From Verrucomicrobiota bacterium (GTDB taxonomy: Bacteria; Verrucomicrobiota; Kiritimatiellia; CAIVKH01): a stretch of 64,000 nucleotides of DNA. How positions within the stretch are numbered: the first letter of the stretch is position 1; the number at the start of each line of letters is the position of its first letter. The stretch is from assembly GCA_024233345.1 (NCBI GenBank), contig JACKPT010000012.1:1-64000 (forward strand), in the 5' to 3' direction. Of this stretch, positions 35,355 through 44,194 are shown piece after piece. The position numbers and the translations under genes were made by a program. The notes beneath the pieces were generated by a model. The model saw only the letters and a program-made list of their open reading frames with translations, had not been told where the DNA came from and ran no database searches.

Positions 35355-35466
35355 GGGGAGGGCTCCTTGTTGGTTCGAGGAATACGGAGATGGCTATCGC
35401 GGTGTCAAGACTTCGCCGAACTTGCCTGTCTTGCTGAGCTTCCGGGCTTCGTGGTAGCGTAGCATC

Positions 35467-35889
35467 ATGAGCAAGAGAATTGTAACCCAGTGGTATTCGC
35501 TGGATGCGCGGGTGACCCAGCCGGGAACCGGCACCTGGACCCCCAATGCGAGCATCTATGAAAGGCCCGAGGGGCTGGTGGTGTTGGTCGAGCTGGCCGG
35601 GGTCAAGGCGGAAGAGGTCGAGGTGCATATCGCGAATCAAAAGCTGATCATCAGCGGCAACCGCCGTGACCCGGTCTGTGCGGGGAAATCCGGAACCTGC
35701 CGGGTGAAGTTGATGGAGATGGATATGGGGCATTTTGAACGGATCATTCCATTACCCTTCCGGGTGGAGCGTGAGGAGGCAACCGCCCTGTGCCGGAATG
35801 GGCTGTTGGAGGTTCGGTTGCCCCGCCGGGCGATGGGGGGTGATGAGGTGGACCTTCATCAGGCGATTCGGTTGAAGGAGTCGTCATGA
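35467..35889 (+). CDS. Small heat-shock protein, Hsp20/alpha-crystallin family
   Basis: A 140-residue ATP-independent chaperone. The alpha-crystallin domain runs from about residue 35 to 125: YERPEGLVVLVELAGVKAEEVEVH, then LIISGNRRD, FERIIPLPFRVE and NGLLEVRLPR, matching the family's beta strands and G-L-L motif. There is no C-terminal I-x-I tail. It overlaps the lon gene by 4 bp, so holding and degrading damaged proteins are made together. No CIRCE or sigma-32-type promoter is recognisable upstream. Confidence 0.93.
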   Translation: MSKRIVTQWYSLDARVTQPGTGTWTPNASIYERPEGLVVLVELAGVKAEEVEVHIANQKLIISGNRRDPVCAGKSGTCRVKLMEMDMGHFERIIPLPFRVEREEATALCRNGLLEVRLPRRAMGGDEVDLHQAIRLKESS

Positions 35890-38327
35890 CAGAAATGGAT
35901 CCCTTTCAGGACTTGCACTTGACGGTGGGAGATGAGGCTGGTGAGACGGTTCATGTCGAAGACGGCATGGTGGTGATTGGTCCGGCGCGGGAGGACAAGC
36001 CACCGCCGGTCCTGCCCCTGCTTCCCCTCGACGACTTTGTGCTGTTTCCGGGGATGGTTGCCCCGATCATTGTGAATACCAAACGTTCCGGTCAGTTGAT
36101 GGAAGAGGTGATGTCGGGCAGCCGGTTTTTTATTGGTGCCCTGATTGAGGACCGGAAGGCGAATGATGAAACGGTGGGCTGGAAGGGGTTGCACCGGATC
36201 GGGTGCATCGGCCGGGCCCTGAAACTGTTGAAATTTCCGGACGATACCCTGCGGATATTGATCCAGGGGGTGCAGCGGGCCACGCTGACCTCCGAGGAGG
36301 CGGGCCGGGCCTTTCTGCAAACCCGGTATGATGTGGTGCCGGAGGTGATGGATGCCTCGGTGGAGTTGACTGCGCTGGCCCGCAGCGCCTCCTCACGGTT
36401 TCAGGAAATCATCGGCATGTCCCCGGCGCTTCCCGAGGAATTGAAGATCGCGGTTGTCAATACCGAGGGACCGGGCCGTCTGGCGGACTTGATTGCATCG
36501 AACCTGAATATCTCGTTGGCGGAGCGGCAGAAACTTCTCGCCGAGGCCAATGTCCGGGAGCGGTTGGCCGGGCTGATGCCGCTGTTGAACCGGGAATTGG
36601 AAGTTCTGCGGGCGGGCATGGAAATTCAGAACCAGGTCAGCGAAACGTTCTCCAAAAGTCAACGGGAGTACTTTTTGCGTGAACAGCTCAAGGCGATTCA
36701 GAAGGAGCTGGGGGAGAAAGATCAGCAACAATCCGATCTCCATGAACTGGTGGAGCGACTGGCCGCCGCAGGATTGCCGGAGGAGATTGCCAAGAGCGCC
36801 GAGAAGGAACGACGGCGGCTGGAATCGATTCCCACGGCGTCCCCGGAATACAGTGTGGTGCGGACCTATCTCGAATTGTTGTCGGAACTGCCTTGGAACA
36901 AGCGGAGTGAGGATCAGTTTGATCTGGTGCGGGCGAAGAAGATTCTCGACGAGGATCACTACGACCTGGTGAAGATCAAGGACCGGATTCTGGAGTATCT
37001 TGCGGTGCTGAAGCTGAAGAAGGATATGAAGGGTCCGATCCTTTGTTTTGTGGGGCCTCCGGGGGTGGGGAAGACCTCCCTGGGGCAATCGATTGCCAAG
37101 GCGCTGGGGCGTTCGTTTATCCGGGTTTCGCTGGGCGGAATGAGGGATGAGGCGGAAATTCGCGGGCATCGGCGGACCTACATTGGGTCGATGCCGGGTC
37201 GGATTATCCAGAGCCTGCGCAAGGCGGGCACCCGGAATCCGGTGTTCATGCTGGATGAGATCGACAAACTGGGCATGGATTTCCGGGGTGATCCGGCTTC
37301 GGCCCTGCTGGAAGTTCTGGATCCGGAGCAGAACAGCACCTTTACGGATCATTATCTGGATGTGCCTTTTGACCTGTCCTCGGTGCTGTTTATTGCCACC
37401 GGGAATGTGATGGATACCATGCCGGCGCCCCTGCGGGATCGGATGGAGGTGATCGAGCTGCCCGGGTATACCCAGGAGGAGAAGGTGCATATCGCCACCC
37501 GGCATCTGATCCGGAAGCAAATCGCCGCCCATGGTCTGACCCGCAAGCAGGTGACGATTTCCAAATCCGCCCTGACCGCGATCATTTCCGGCTATACCCG
37601 GGAGGCGGGGGTGCGGAATCTCGACCGGGAGCTGGCCCATGTGTGCCGCAAAGCGGCGCGTTTGTTCGCCGAGGGCCGAACAACCCCGTTCAAGGTTACC
37701 CCGGATCAATTGCGGGGGATTCTTGGCCCCGTGAAGTTTGAACCGGAAACCGCAGAAAAGGATGTGGGGCCCGGGGTGGTGACTGGCCTGGCGTGGACCC
37801 CTACTGGCGGGGATATTCTGTTCATTGAATCCACCCGGATGCCCGGTAAGGGAACCCTGATCCTCACCGGATCGCTGGGAGATGTGATGAAGGAATCGGC
37901 CCGGGCCGCGCTGAGTTACCTTCAAGCCAATGCGCAGAAATACAAGCTCACCGCCGGCGCCCCCTTCGACCAGATGGATCTGCATGTTCATGTTCCGGCC
38001 GGTGCGATTCCCAAGGATGGGCCCTCGGCGGGACTCGCGATGCTGACCTCCATGTATTCCCTGATTACTGGAAAAGTGATTCCGCCCACCCTGGCCATGA
38101 CCGGAGAAATTACCCTGCGCGGGAAAATCATGGCGGTTGGCGGGGTGAAGGAAAAGGTGCTTGCCGCCGCCCGGGCAGGCATTCGGAATATCATTCTCCC
38201 AGAGGGAAACCGGAAGGATCTTGAAGAAATACCACCCGAGGTGCGTCGAACCATCAAGTTCAAGTGCGTTCGTCATGCCGATGATGCGCTGGGATATCTC
38301 TCGAGGCTGGCAAGGAAACAATCATGA
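35886..38327 (+). CDS. lon: ATP-dependent Lon protease
   Basis: An 813-residue cytosolic AAA+ protease degrading misfolded and regulatory proteins. Domains: LON substrate-binding N-terminal (about 45-240, LPLLPLDDFVLFPGM), a coiled helical linker, AAA+ module with Walker A GPPGVGKTSLG (about 388) and Walker B VFMLDEIDKLG, and the Ser-Lys protease: PKDGPSAGLAML with the nucleophile serine and KEKVLAAARAG with the catalytic lysine. Coupled to hsp20 upstream and a LolA-like gene downstream, 4 bp each. Confidence 0.97.
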   Translation: MTEMDPFQDLHLTVGDEAGETVHVEDGMVVIGPAREDKPPPVLPLLPLDDFVLFPGMVAPIIVNTKRSGQLMEEVMSGSRFFIGALIEDRKANDETVGWKGLHRIGCIGRALKLLKFPDDTLRILIQGVQRATLTSEEAGRAFLQTRYDVVPEVMDASVELTALARSASSRFQEIIGMSPALPEELKIAVVNTEGPGRLADLIASNLNISLAERQKLLAEANVRERLAGLMPLLNRELEVLRAGMEIQNQVSETFSKSQREYFLREQLKAIQKELGEKDQQQSDLHELVERLAAAGLPEEIAKSAEKERRRLESIPTASPEYSVVRTYLELLSELPWNKRSEDQFDLVRAKKILDEDHYDLVKIKDRILEYLAVLKLKKDMKGPILCFVGPPGVGKTSLGQSIAKALGRSFIRVSLGGMRDEAEIRGHRRTYIGSMPGRIIQSLRKAGTRNPVFMLDEIDKLGMDFRGDPASALLEVLDPEQNSTFTDHYLDVPFDLSSVLFIATGNVMDTMPAPLRDRMEVIELPGYTQEEKVHIATRHLIRKQIAAHGLTRKQVTISKSALTAIISGYTREAGVRNLDRELAHVCRKAARLFAEGRTTPFKVTPDQLRGILGPVKFEPETAEKDVGPGVVTGLAWTPTGGDILFIESTRMPGKGTLILTGSLGDVMKESARAALSYLQANAQKYKLTAGAPFDQMDLHVHVPAGAIPKDGPSAGLAMLTSMYSLITGKVIPPTLAMTGEITLRGKIMAVGGVKEKVLAAARAGIRNIILPEGNRKDLEEIPPEVRRTIKFKCVRHADDALGYLSRLARKQS

Positions 38328-39094
38328 TGAGACATGCAGGGTGGGGGATCGGGGTGTGTGTGGTCTTGGCGGGACTGTGGGTCCAGGGGGAGGAATCCCT
38401 GTCCGGCCCCTTCCCCCGGGCCGCCCAACCTTTGCTGAATGATGTCATCTCCCGGTTGCCGGATATCCCCTTGCGGATTGAGGGCGATTTGATTGTCCGG
38501 AAGAGTACCGGGCAACCCGAGGAGCAGTACAAGGTCGATATGGAACTGGATTGGTGGGCCACGCCCCCGACTGCCCAGTATACCCTTCGCGACCGGTTTG
38601 CCGCCCCCCTTTCCCATTTGTCGATCACCTGGGGCGATGAAGGCGAACCCTCCCGGCGTTATTTCCAGGGCGATCCCCTGACTGCCGCGCCCCTGCCGGA
38701 CCTGCAGGCTCCCCTGCTGGATACGGATTTAAGCTGGATCGATCTCAGCTTATCGTTTCTGTGGTGGCGCAGCGGAGCGATTCTCGGCGCGGAATCGGTG
38801 CGGGGACGGGAGTGCCTGATCGTCGATCTGCCCGCGCCATCCGATGCGCCCCTCACCCTGGGCGGTGTCCGGCTCTGGATCGACCCCAAAATCGGGATGC
38901 TGCTGCAGGCGGAAAGCTTCAATGAACAGGGGGAGCGAATTCGCCGTATGGAAATCAAGAGCTTCAAGAAGATCAAGGATCGCTGGGTCATCAAGGATAT
39001 CGAATTTCGGCGCTACCCCAACCCCGGCCAGTCCACCCTGCTCCGGGTCCGCAATGTCGAGGACCGGGAACGGTTTGAGCTGCCGGAGAAATAG
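38324..39094 (+). CDS. Outer-membrane lipoprotein-sorting (LolA-like) exported protein
   Basis: A 256-residue exported protein with a signal peptide (GWGIGVCVVLAGLWVQG). The rest is the half-beta-barrel layout of LolA/LolB-like proteins: LRIEGDLIVRKSTG, YKVDMELDWW, SFLWWRSGAILGAESVRGRE, VRLWIDPKIGMLLQAE and MEIKSFKKIKDRWVIKDIEF, strands of the kind that bind lipids. It should carry lipid or lipoprotein across the periplasm. It is the third gene of the hsp20-lon run by a 4-bp overlap, an uncommon partner that suggests envelope stress. Confidence 0.75.
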   Translation: MMRHAGWGIGVCVVLAGLWVQGEESLSGPFPRAAQPLLNDVISRLPDIPLRIEGDLIVRKSTGQPEEQYKVDMELDWWATPPTAQYTLRDRFAAPLSHLSITWGDEGEPSRRYFQGDPLTAAPLPDLQAPLLDTDLSWIDLSLSFLWWRSGAILGAESVRGRECLIVDLPAPSDAPLTLGGVRLWIDPKIGMLLQAESFNEQGERIRRMEIKSFKKIKDRWVIKDIEFRRYPNPGQSTLLRVRNVEDRERFELPEK

Positions 39095-39500
39095 GTGCGT
39101 AGTCGTTGATGCCATTGAGGAAACCACGAATGGACACCAATCGACACGAATGATCAGACCATCTTGTCTGTGGGTCTGCTGGTTTGCTTGTTTCGCCTGT
39201 CTTGATGGGTCACGGGCCGCCCGAAGACATGTCCGGTTCGAGTGGTTGATCCGGAACACCACGACCCGGACAATTGAATGGACCTGAGAGGTGGCGCCCA
39301 CCTCCGAATGGGCATTGCTGTTTGTCTCCAATAGGGCCTTTTCCATACCCCGGCGCCCGTTCGGAGACGGGCGCTACGGTCGATAGTCTGATCCTCTAGG
39401 CTGTAGTCAGGGTTTGCTTTTCCATGGTTGGGTAGGGGCCGACCTCCCTGGCCGGGCAGGCTGGGCGGCCCGGGGATGAACTGGCGACACCGGTTCCGTA
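39095..39500. other. Intergenic region with three kinds of repeat
   Basis: Holds three 10-bp units (39126-39155, ACGAATGGAC / ACCAATCGAC / ACGAATGATC), the family B hairpin (39344-39380) and a 19-bp inverted match to 30122-30140 (39446-39464). I see no gene in it. It separates the lon operon from the convergent giant secreted-protein gene. Confidence 0.6.
39344..39380. repeat. Palindromic intergenic repeat (family B)
   Basis: Second copy of the element at 9374-9410. The stem GCGCCCGT-TCGGAG-ACGGGCGC is perfect here, while the other copy carries one mismatch. Confidence 0.75.
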
Positions 39501-39532
39501 CAAAAAAGCGGGCTTCCCGGAGGAAGCCCGCT
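39501..39532 (-). terminator. Rho-independent terminator of the giant secreted-protein gene
   Basis: Read on the minus strand: an 11-bp perfect stem (AGCGGGCTTCC / GGAAGCCCGCT) with a 4-base loop followed by a run of Ts, 29 bp after the stop codon at 39561. A textbook intrinsic terminator. Confidence 0.92.
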
Positions 39533-39560
39533 GCTTGGTTTGTTTGGTTCTTGAACCGAC

Positions 39561-42500
39561 CTAGTTGGACCGGATCCAGTAGATACGGAAGTCCTTGCCG
39601 GTGATGTCATCCTGCAGGGTGATGCTCCCTCCGTTTCCGTTCTGGGTATCGGCGGTGCCGGTTCCCTCGGGGTCGGTGAGGAGGTTCGTGGAGTAGATCA
39701 GCGAGTAGGGCACTCCGTTCGAGGAGACACCGATATCCACGCTGACCAGCGTTCCACCGATCATAAGGTCGGTGACATCGAACTCGTCGAGGGTGGTATC
39801 TCCGCTTCCGCCGGGAATGGTCTGGCAGGCCTGAAGCAGGCCGCGGCTGTTCAAGGCTGGAGCCTGCCATCCGCCACTGGAGAGCATCTCGGCGTAGTTG
39901 GTGCCGGTGCCGCAGAGCTGGAGCGACTGATCGCCGGTGACGGTGGTGCCGTCTTCCTGCACCCCGATGTCGGTGGAGGACGTGAAGGCCGCAGGCCCGT
40001 CAAAGGCATTGACGACGCCCTCCCAGCTCAGGAACTGAATAACGGTTATTCCGTCTCGCACAAGAGCAGCGCCTTCCTTGGAATTTTGGATTCCGGTTCC
40101 AACACTGTTATCAAAACTGAACCAGACAGCACCAAAGCCATTCCCTTCATCTGGAATGAAGCCGGTAAGGGTACGGTTGCTATATTGTTGGCCGGTATCA
40201 CCATCATAGAGATGCAGGCTGTAGTTGGAAAGGTCGATCCCCGCCTCACCGGCGATTTCAAACCCTTCGTTGGTATCTCCGCCAATATTTTCATAGTGGA
40301 TTTCGTTGATCCAGACATTGAAGCTGGGCTCTGGAGGCGGAGCACTGGTGACGGTGATGGTAATCGTCTCGGAATCGACGCCATCGACATCCGCCGCATA
40401 GAAGGTCGTGGTGTACACGCCGACCGGCGCGGGACTGGCCCAGGTGAAGGTGCCGATTTCATTGGTGGAGCCGAACACCGAACCGGCCGGAGCATTGCTC
40501 ACCGTCAGGGTGACAGTGTCGCCATCGGTCGGAGTCGCGGTGACCGCGAAGGCAAGGGCAACGCCCTCCTGGGTGACCTTGTTGCCGATGGATGCCAGCA
40601 CGGGCGGTACATTGGATGCGCCGCCACATGGATCGATGGTCTGGTTGACGTTCAGATCGCCGGGAGACAACGAGTTGGTTTCCCAGGCGAAATCAGCCGC
40701 GACCTGGCCGGATCCACCCAACTGAACGGATATCTCATCGGTATTGTTGTCAGCCACCCCGATGTCAGTCGCAGTCAGACCATCGGCGGGACCGCCTACC
40801 GCAGTGAACGAGCCTTCATAACTCAGGAATTCGATCACGCTGATGTCATTGGAGACCAGAGCAATCGCGTCGGGGCCTTGCTGAATTGCATCGTTTACCC
40901 CGAAGTAGAAGGATACGGCGCCAAATCCGCAGCCTTCATCGTCAATCACCCCGGACAGGACATTGGTTCGATAGGGTACCCCGCCGCTGCCATTGTACAG
41001 CACCACGCTGTAGATGCTCAGATCAGTGCCGGCCGCACCCGCGACTTCAAAGAACTCGTTGGAGTCGCCACCCACGTTGTCGTAATCGAGTTCATTGATC
41101 CAGATCACGCCGCCAGCAGGAGGTGGGGTGTCATTATCGGTGATGGTGAGGGTGAAGATCGACGGACTGGCAATGGTGCCACCTGTCACATTGACCAATT
41201 CCAACGTCAAGGTCTCCGAAGGCTCGATATCACCATCATCATTGAGGGTAACCGTAAAGGTCGCGGAGGTGGTGGCTCCGTCCATCACGAAGTTGGTGGT
41301 GTCGATGGTGTAGTCATTCAGCCCGCCTTCGGTGGCGCTACCGCCGAGGAGAAGCTGGCCGGAGATGGTTCCTTCGGCCAGGGTCTTGATCACGGTCACG
41401 GCATACGTGCCCCCGGCTTCGGAGATCGAGTCGGCTGATGCAGTGAAACGCACGTTGGTGACAATGACCGGAGGACCATCGGGGTGTACCCCGGGGGTCA
41501 TGTCGGCAATTCCGGCTGAGGTGATGGTCCACTCGTTGGAGTTCCAGGTGATGCTTCCCTGCGTGACCAATTCATCGCGGACGGCTCTGGAGTCTGTGTA
41601 TTGCCATGGCTCACCGCTTCCATTGACATCGATCACACCATAGGCATCAGCAATGGTGCCGATCGTATGATCGCCCCCCTGATAGAGGTAGTACCCGTCA
41701 TCGCCGTTGGCGTTCAGATCCCCATCAATCTGATCCGGAACGGGGGCGGATGGATAGGCCGAAGCGTATTCGGTGTCACTGTAAGCGAGAACATAGGTGC
41801 TCCCCGCGGCTACGGTTCCGGTCAGGGCAATGTCATTCCAGGAGCCGCCATTCACCTGTTTGGAGAGATACCAAGTCCCGGCGGCTAAATCGATGGATGA
41901 ACCACCGGCGTTGTATAACTCCACAAACCGGGCGTTGAAGTTGTCGGATGGATCGGCAATTTCAGAAATGATCAGATCACTCGGAGGCGTGTCATTGTCA
42001 TTGATGGTCAGGGTAAATACCGAAGGCGCAGAAGGATTTGCTCCCACGACATTGGCAAGGGTGAGTTCGACCGTTTCGGTGGATTCAATGTCGCCATCGT
42101 CATTGACGGTCACAGTGAAGGTCGCTGAAGTGGTCGCCCCGTTCAGGGTAAAGTTTGTGGTGTTGATGGTGTAGTCATTGCCCACGCCCTCGGTGGCATC
42201 CCCACCCAGCGTGATCTCTCCACTGATGTTGCCGTCCGCTGCGGACTTGTACACCGTGACGATATAGGTGCCGACGTTTTCGCTGACGGTGTCGGAGGAG
42301 GCGGTAAAGCGCACGTTCGTAGAGGGGGCCGCACCGCCCAGAGTGGTAATCCAGGTGGTGTTGTTGCCGCCATTACCGGCTCCTGGAGTCCCGGTGGTGG
42401 AGGCGCCGCTGGCCCAGTTCACGTCGAGAATGACCTCGGCCACGGAATCCTCGATAAAGTATTTGGCGGTGCCGCTGCCTGGGCCGGTTACGGTAGCGGC

Positions 42501-42983
42501 GGGGTGGGTCACGGCCATGTCGTGGATGATCGTATCGGAGGCATCTCGAATCGCTGCGACATCATCGCTATCGGTATTTCCGAAGACACCGGAACCGGGC
42601 CATCCACCGGTATCGGTTAACAAATCGGTATTATCATGTGGTATGATCACAACATTGTCAGAAAAATCGAGGTCGGCCCCGAGGATCGTGCCATCCACAT
42701 CCCCGCCATTGTAAATCACGATCAGGGTTCCCGATGCGACCGAAGCCCAGTTTTCATTGGTGGTGAACTCGACCACGGGGTGCCAAGTGCCGTCGTCATT
42801 GTCCCCAAGTTCCCAGCCGCGCATATCGACCCCGTCATCGACAACCAGCAACTCGACCCATTCCTTATTGCCGGCGCTGCCCTGCGAGATTTCATTAACG
42901 ATCACGGACTGGGCCATTGCCTGGAGCCCGAAACAGCCCAAGACGATGCTCATCATAATCGACCAACACTTGTATCTTTTCAT
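39561..42983 (-). CDS. Giant secreted protein with Calx-beta and lamin-tail domains
   Basis: A 1140-residue exported protein. AAAGGA lies 6 nt before the ATG at 42983, which gives a signal peptide (MSIVLGCFGLQAMAQ). Lamin-tail-like modules begin at VIVNEISQGSAGNKEWVELL, LIISEIADPSDNFNARFVEL, VWINELDYDNVGGDSNEFFE and VWINEIHYENIGGDTNEGFE, so about four copies. Calx-beta modules are recognised by NVRFTASSDTVSENVGTYIV and NVRFTASADSISEAGGTYAV, each with FTLTINDNDTPP. The body is rich in Asp/Gly/Thr and poor in Cys, as expected for a calcium-binding surface or extracellular protein. No PEP-CTERM or sorting motif is seen. It likely mediates adhesion or forms extracellular matrix. Confidence 0.85.
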   Translation of the reverse strand: MKRYKCWSIMMSIVLGCFGLQAMAQSVIVNEISQGSAGNKEWVELLVVDDGVDMRGWELGDNDDGTWHPVVEFTTNENWASVASGTLIVIYNGGDVDGTILGADLDFSDNVVIIPHDNTDLLTDTGGWPGSGVFGNTDSDDVAAIRDASDTIIHDMAVTHPAATVTGPGSGTAKYFIEDSVAEVILDVNWASGASTTGTPGAGNGGNNTTWITTLGGAAPSTNVRFTASSDTVSENVGTYIVTVYKSAADGNISGEITLGGDATEGVGNDYTINTTNFTLNGATTSATFTVTVNDDGDIESTETVELTLANVVGANPSAPSVFTLTINDNDTPPSDLIISEIADPSDNFNARFVELYNAGGSSIDLAAGTWYLSKQVNGGSWNDIALTGTVAAGSTYVLAYSDTEYASAYPSAPVPDQIDGDLNANGDDGYYLYQGGDHTIGTIADAYGVIDVNGSGEPWQYTDSRAVRDELVTQGSITWNSNEWTITSAGIADMTPGVHPDGPPVIVTNVRFTASADSISEAGGTYAVTVIKTLAEGTISGQLLLGGSATEGGLNDYTIDTTNFVMDGATTSATFTVTLNDDGDIEPSETLTLELVNVTGGTIASPSIFTLTITDNDTPPPAGGVIWINELDYDNVGGDSNEFFEVAGAAGTDLSIYSVVLYNGSGGVPYRTNVLSGVIDDEGCGFGAVSFYFGVNDAIQQGPDAIALVSNDISVIEFLSYEGSFTAVGGPADGLTATDIGVADNNTDEISVQLGGSGQVAADFAWETNSLSPGDLNVNQTIDPCGGASNVPPVLASIGNKVTQEGVALAFAVTATPTDGDTVTLTVSNAPAGSVFGSTNEIGTFTWASPAPVGVYTTTFYAADVDGVDSETITITVTSAPPPEPSFNVWINEIHYENIGGDTNEGFEIAGEAGIDLSNYSLHLYDGDTGQQYSNRTLTGFIPDEGNGFGAVWFSFDNSVGTGIQNSKEGAALVRDGITVIQFLSWEGVVNAFDGPAAFTSSTDIGVQEDGTTVTGDQSLQLCGTGTNYAEMLSSGGWQAPALNSRGLLQACQTIPGGSGDTTLDEFDVTDLMIGGTLVSVDIGVSSNGVPYSLIYSTNLLTDPEGTGTADTQNGNGGSITLQDDITGKDFRIYWIRSN

Positions 42984-43070
42984 TTCGATTCCTTTCATGC
43001 ACATATCAACATACCCCAAAGAGAGAACAAGATAAGCATGGATTGCTTGGTACAGATTAGTTCATGGTGA

Positions 43071-43856
43071 ATGATTGATGTTTATTTTTCAGCAGAAAAG
43101 TGGCTGTCCATGAATTGCACTTTGGTGCAAGTGTCTGACCGGCAAGGGGATGGGTTTTTTCTGGTCGGTCCAGAAAAATCGCGGCACCTGCGCAATCACC
43201 TCAAGATTGGGGTGGGGAGCAGGATTGTGGCCGGGGTCTTGGATGGTCCGCTGGGGTGGGCGACGGTGGTGGGTGATGATGGTGACCGGTTGAAGATCAC
43301 CGCTCCCGAAGGTCCGGTTCCACCCCGGCCGCCGGTGGATCTGGTGCTGGCGATGCCCCGACCCAAGGTAATGGGGCGATTGTGGGGCGCCCTGGCATCC
43401 ATTGGGATCGGCCATCTGTACATCATTGGCGCGGAGGAGGTGGAAGCCTGCTACTTTTCCGCCCGTACTCTTGAGCCGCAGTATCGTCTACCCAAGTTGA
43501 TTGAGGGCCTGGAGCAAGTCCGGGACACCCGCCTGCCGGAGGTGACGGTGGAAAAATCGTTTCGAAGGTTTGCCACCGGCATTCTTCCCAATCTTTCTCC
43601 CCATGGAATCCGACTGTTGGGCCATCCGGGGGCGGGCCATTCCGTCCGGAAGGTGTTGGCTTCGCCCGCCTGCCGGGAGGGTCGGGTCATGCTTGCGGTG
43701 GGCCCGGAGGGAGGTTGGCGTGAGAAGGAACTTGATGTCCTGTCTTTTCATGGGTTTGTCCCGGCGAGCCTTCATAGCCGGGCGCTGCGGACGGATACTG
43801 CAGTGATTTCCCTCCTGGCCCTGATTTATGATGCCCTCCCTGGAGACCGCCATTAA
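43071..43856 (+). CDS. rsmE: 16S rRNA (uracil(1498)-N3)-methyltransferase
   Basis: A 261-residue SPOUT-class enzyme that methylates U1498 of 16S rRNA. Family features: the N-terminal PUA-like domain with EKSRHLRNHLKIGVGSRIV (about residues 35-55), LAMPRPKVMGRLWGALASIGI, and the knotted C-terminal SAM site MLAVGPEGGWREKELDVL (about 208-225) followed by HSRALRTDTAVISLLAL. The start is uncertain: the ATG at 43071 gives a fuller PUA-like domain, while ATG at 43110 would be 13 residues shorter. Divergent from the giant secreted-protein gene. Confidence 0.93.
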   Translation: MIDVYFSAEKWLSMNCTLVQVSDRQGDGFFLVGPEKSRHLRNHLKIGVGSRIVAGVLDGPLGWATVVGDDGDRLKITAPEGPVPPRPPVDLVLAMPRPKVMGRLWGALASIGIGHLYIIGAEEVEACYFSARTLEPQYRLPKLIEGLEQVRDTRLPEVTVEKSFRRFATGILPNLSPHGIRLLGHPGAGHSVRKVLASPACREGRVMLAVGPEGGWREKELDVLSFHGFVPASLHSRALRTDTAVISLLALIYDALPGDRH

Positions 43857-43918
43857 GCGTGGATGAGTGACGATCACGCCCCTGAGTGCTCCCCGCCGGG
43901 ACCCCATCGATCCCGCGT

Positions 43919-44054
43919 TTGTAGTCGCGCCGTGGCCCCGCTGGTGCGGGCAAGGCGCGTCGAGTAAGGCTCAGGAAAAATCTGCTTTTTCATCGAACCC
44001 CATTCATAACGGCCCTTGGCCCCGCTGTCGCGGAGCCTGCGAGCCTACTACGAA
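43919..44054. repeat. Inverted pair of family C repeat units
   Basis: The unit at 43919-43963 (TTGTAGTCGCG ... CAAGGCGCGTCGA) and the unit at 44015-44054 (CCTTGGCCCCGC ... CTACTACGAA) face each other and both resemble the unit at 30165-30214. The 51 bp between them is unique. The 338-bp gap 43857-44194 holds no gene that I can recognise. Confidence 0.6.
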
Positions 44055-44194
44055 CGCCGCACGGTTTGCTGCCCCGATTTTTCCACTGCCACCCCGGCCT
44101 CTGCTCCATCCTCAACCGGGCCGATAACCGTTGAGTTCCCGGCTGAATCCGGTCTATAGTCAGCCCTTCGACGAACAGGCATGGGAACTTGGAT

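Noticed and set aside
36393..38321. 642-codon open frame on the minus strand opposite lon
   Set aside because: It lies entirely within lon on the other strand, has no family motif and a composition typical of GC-rich antisense shadows.
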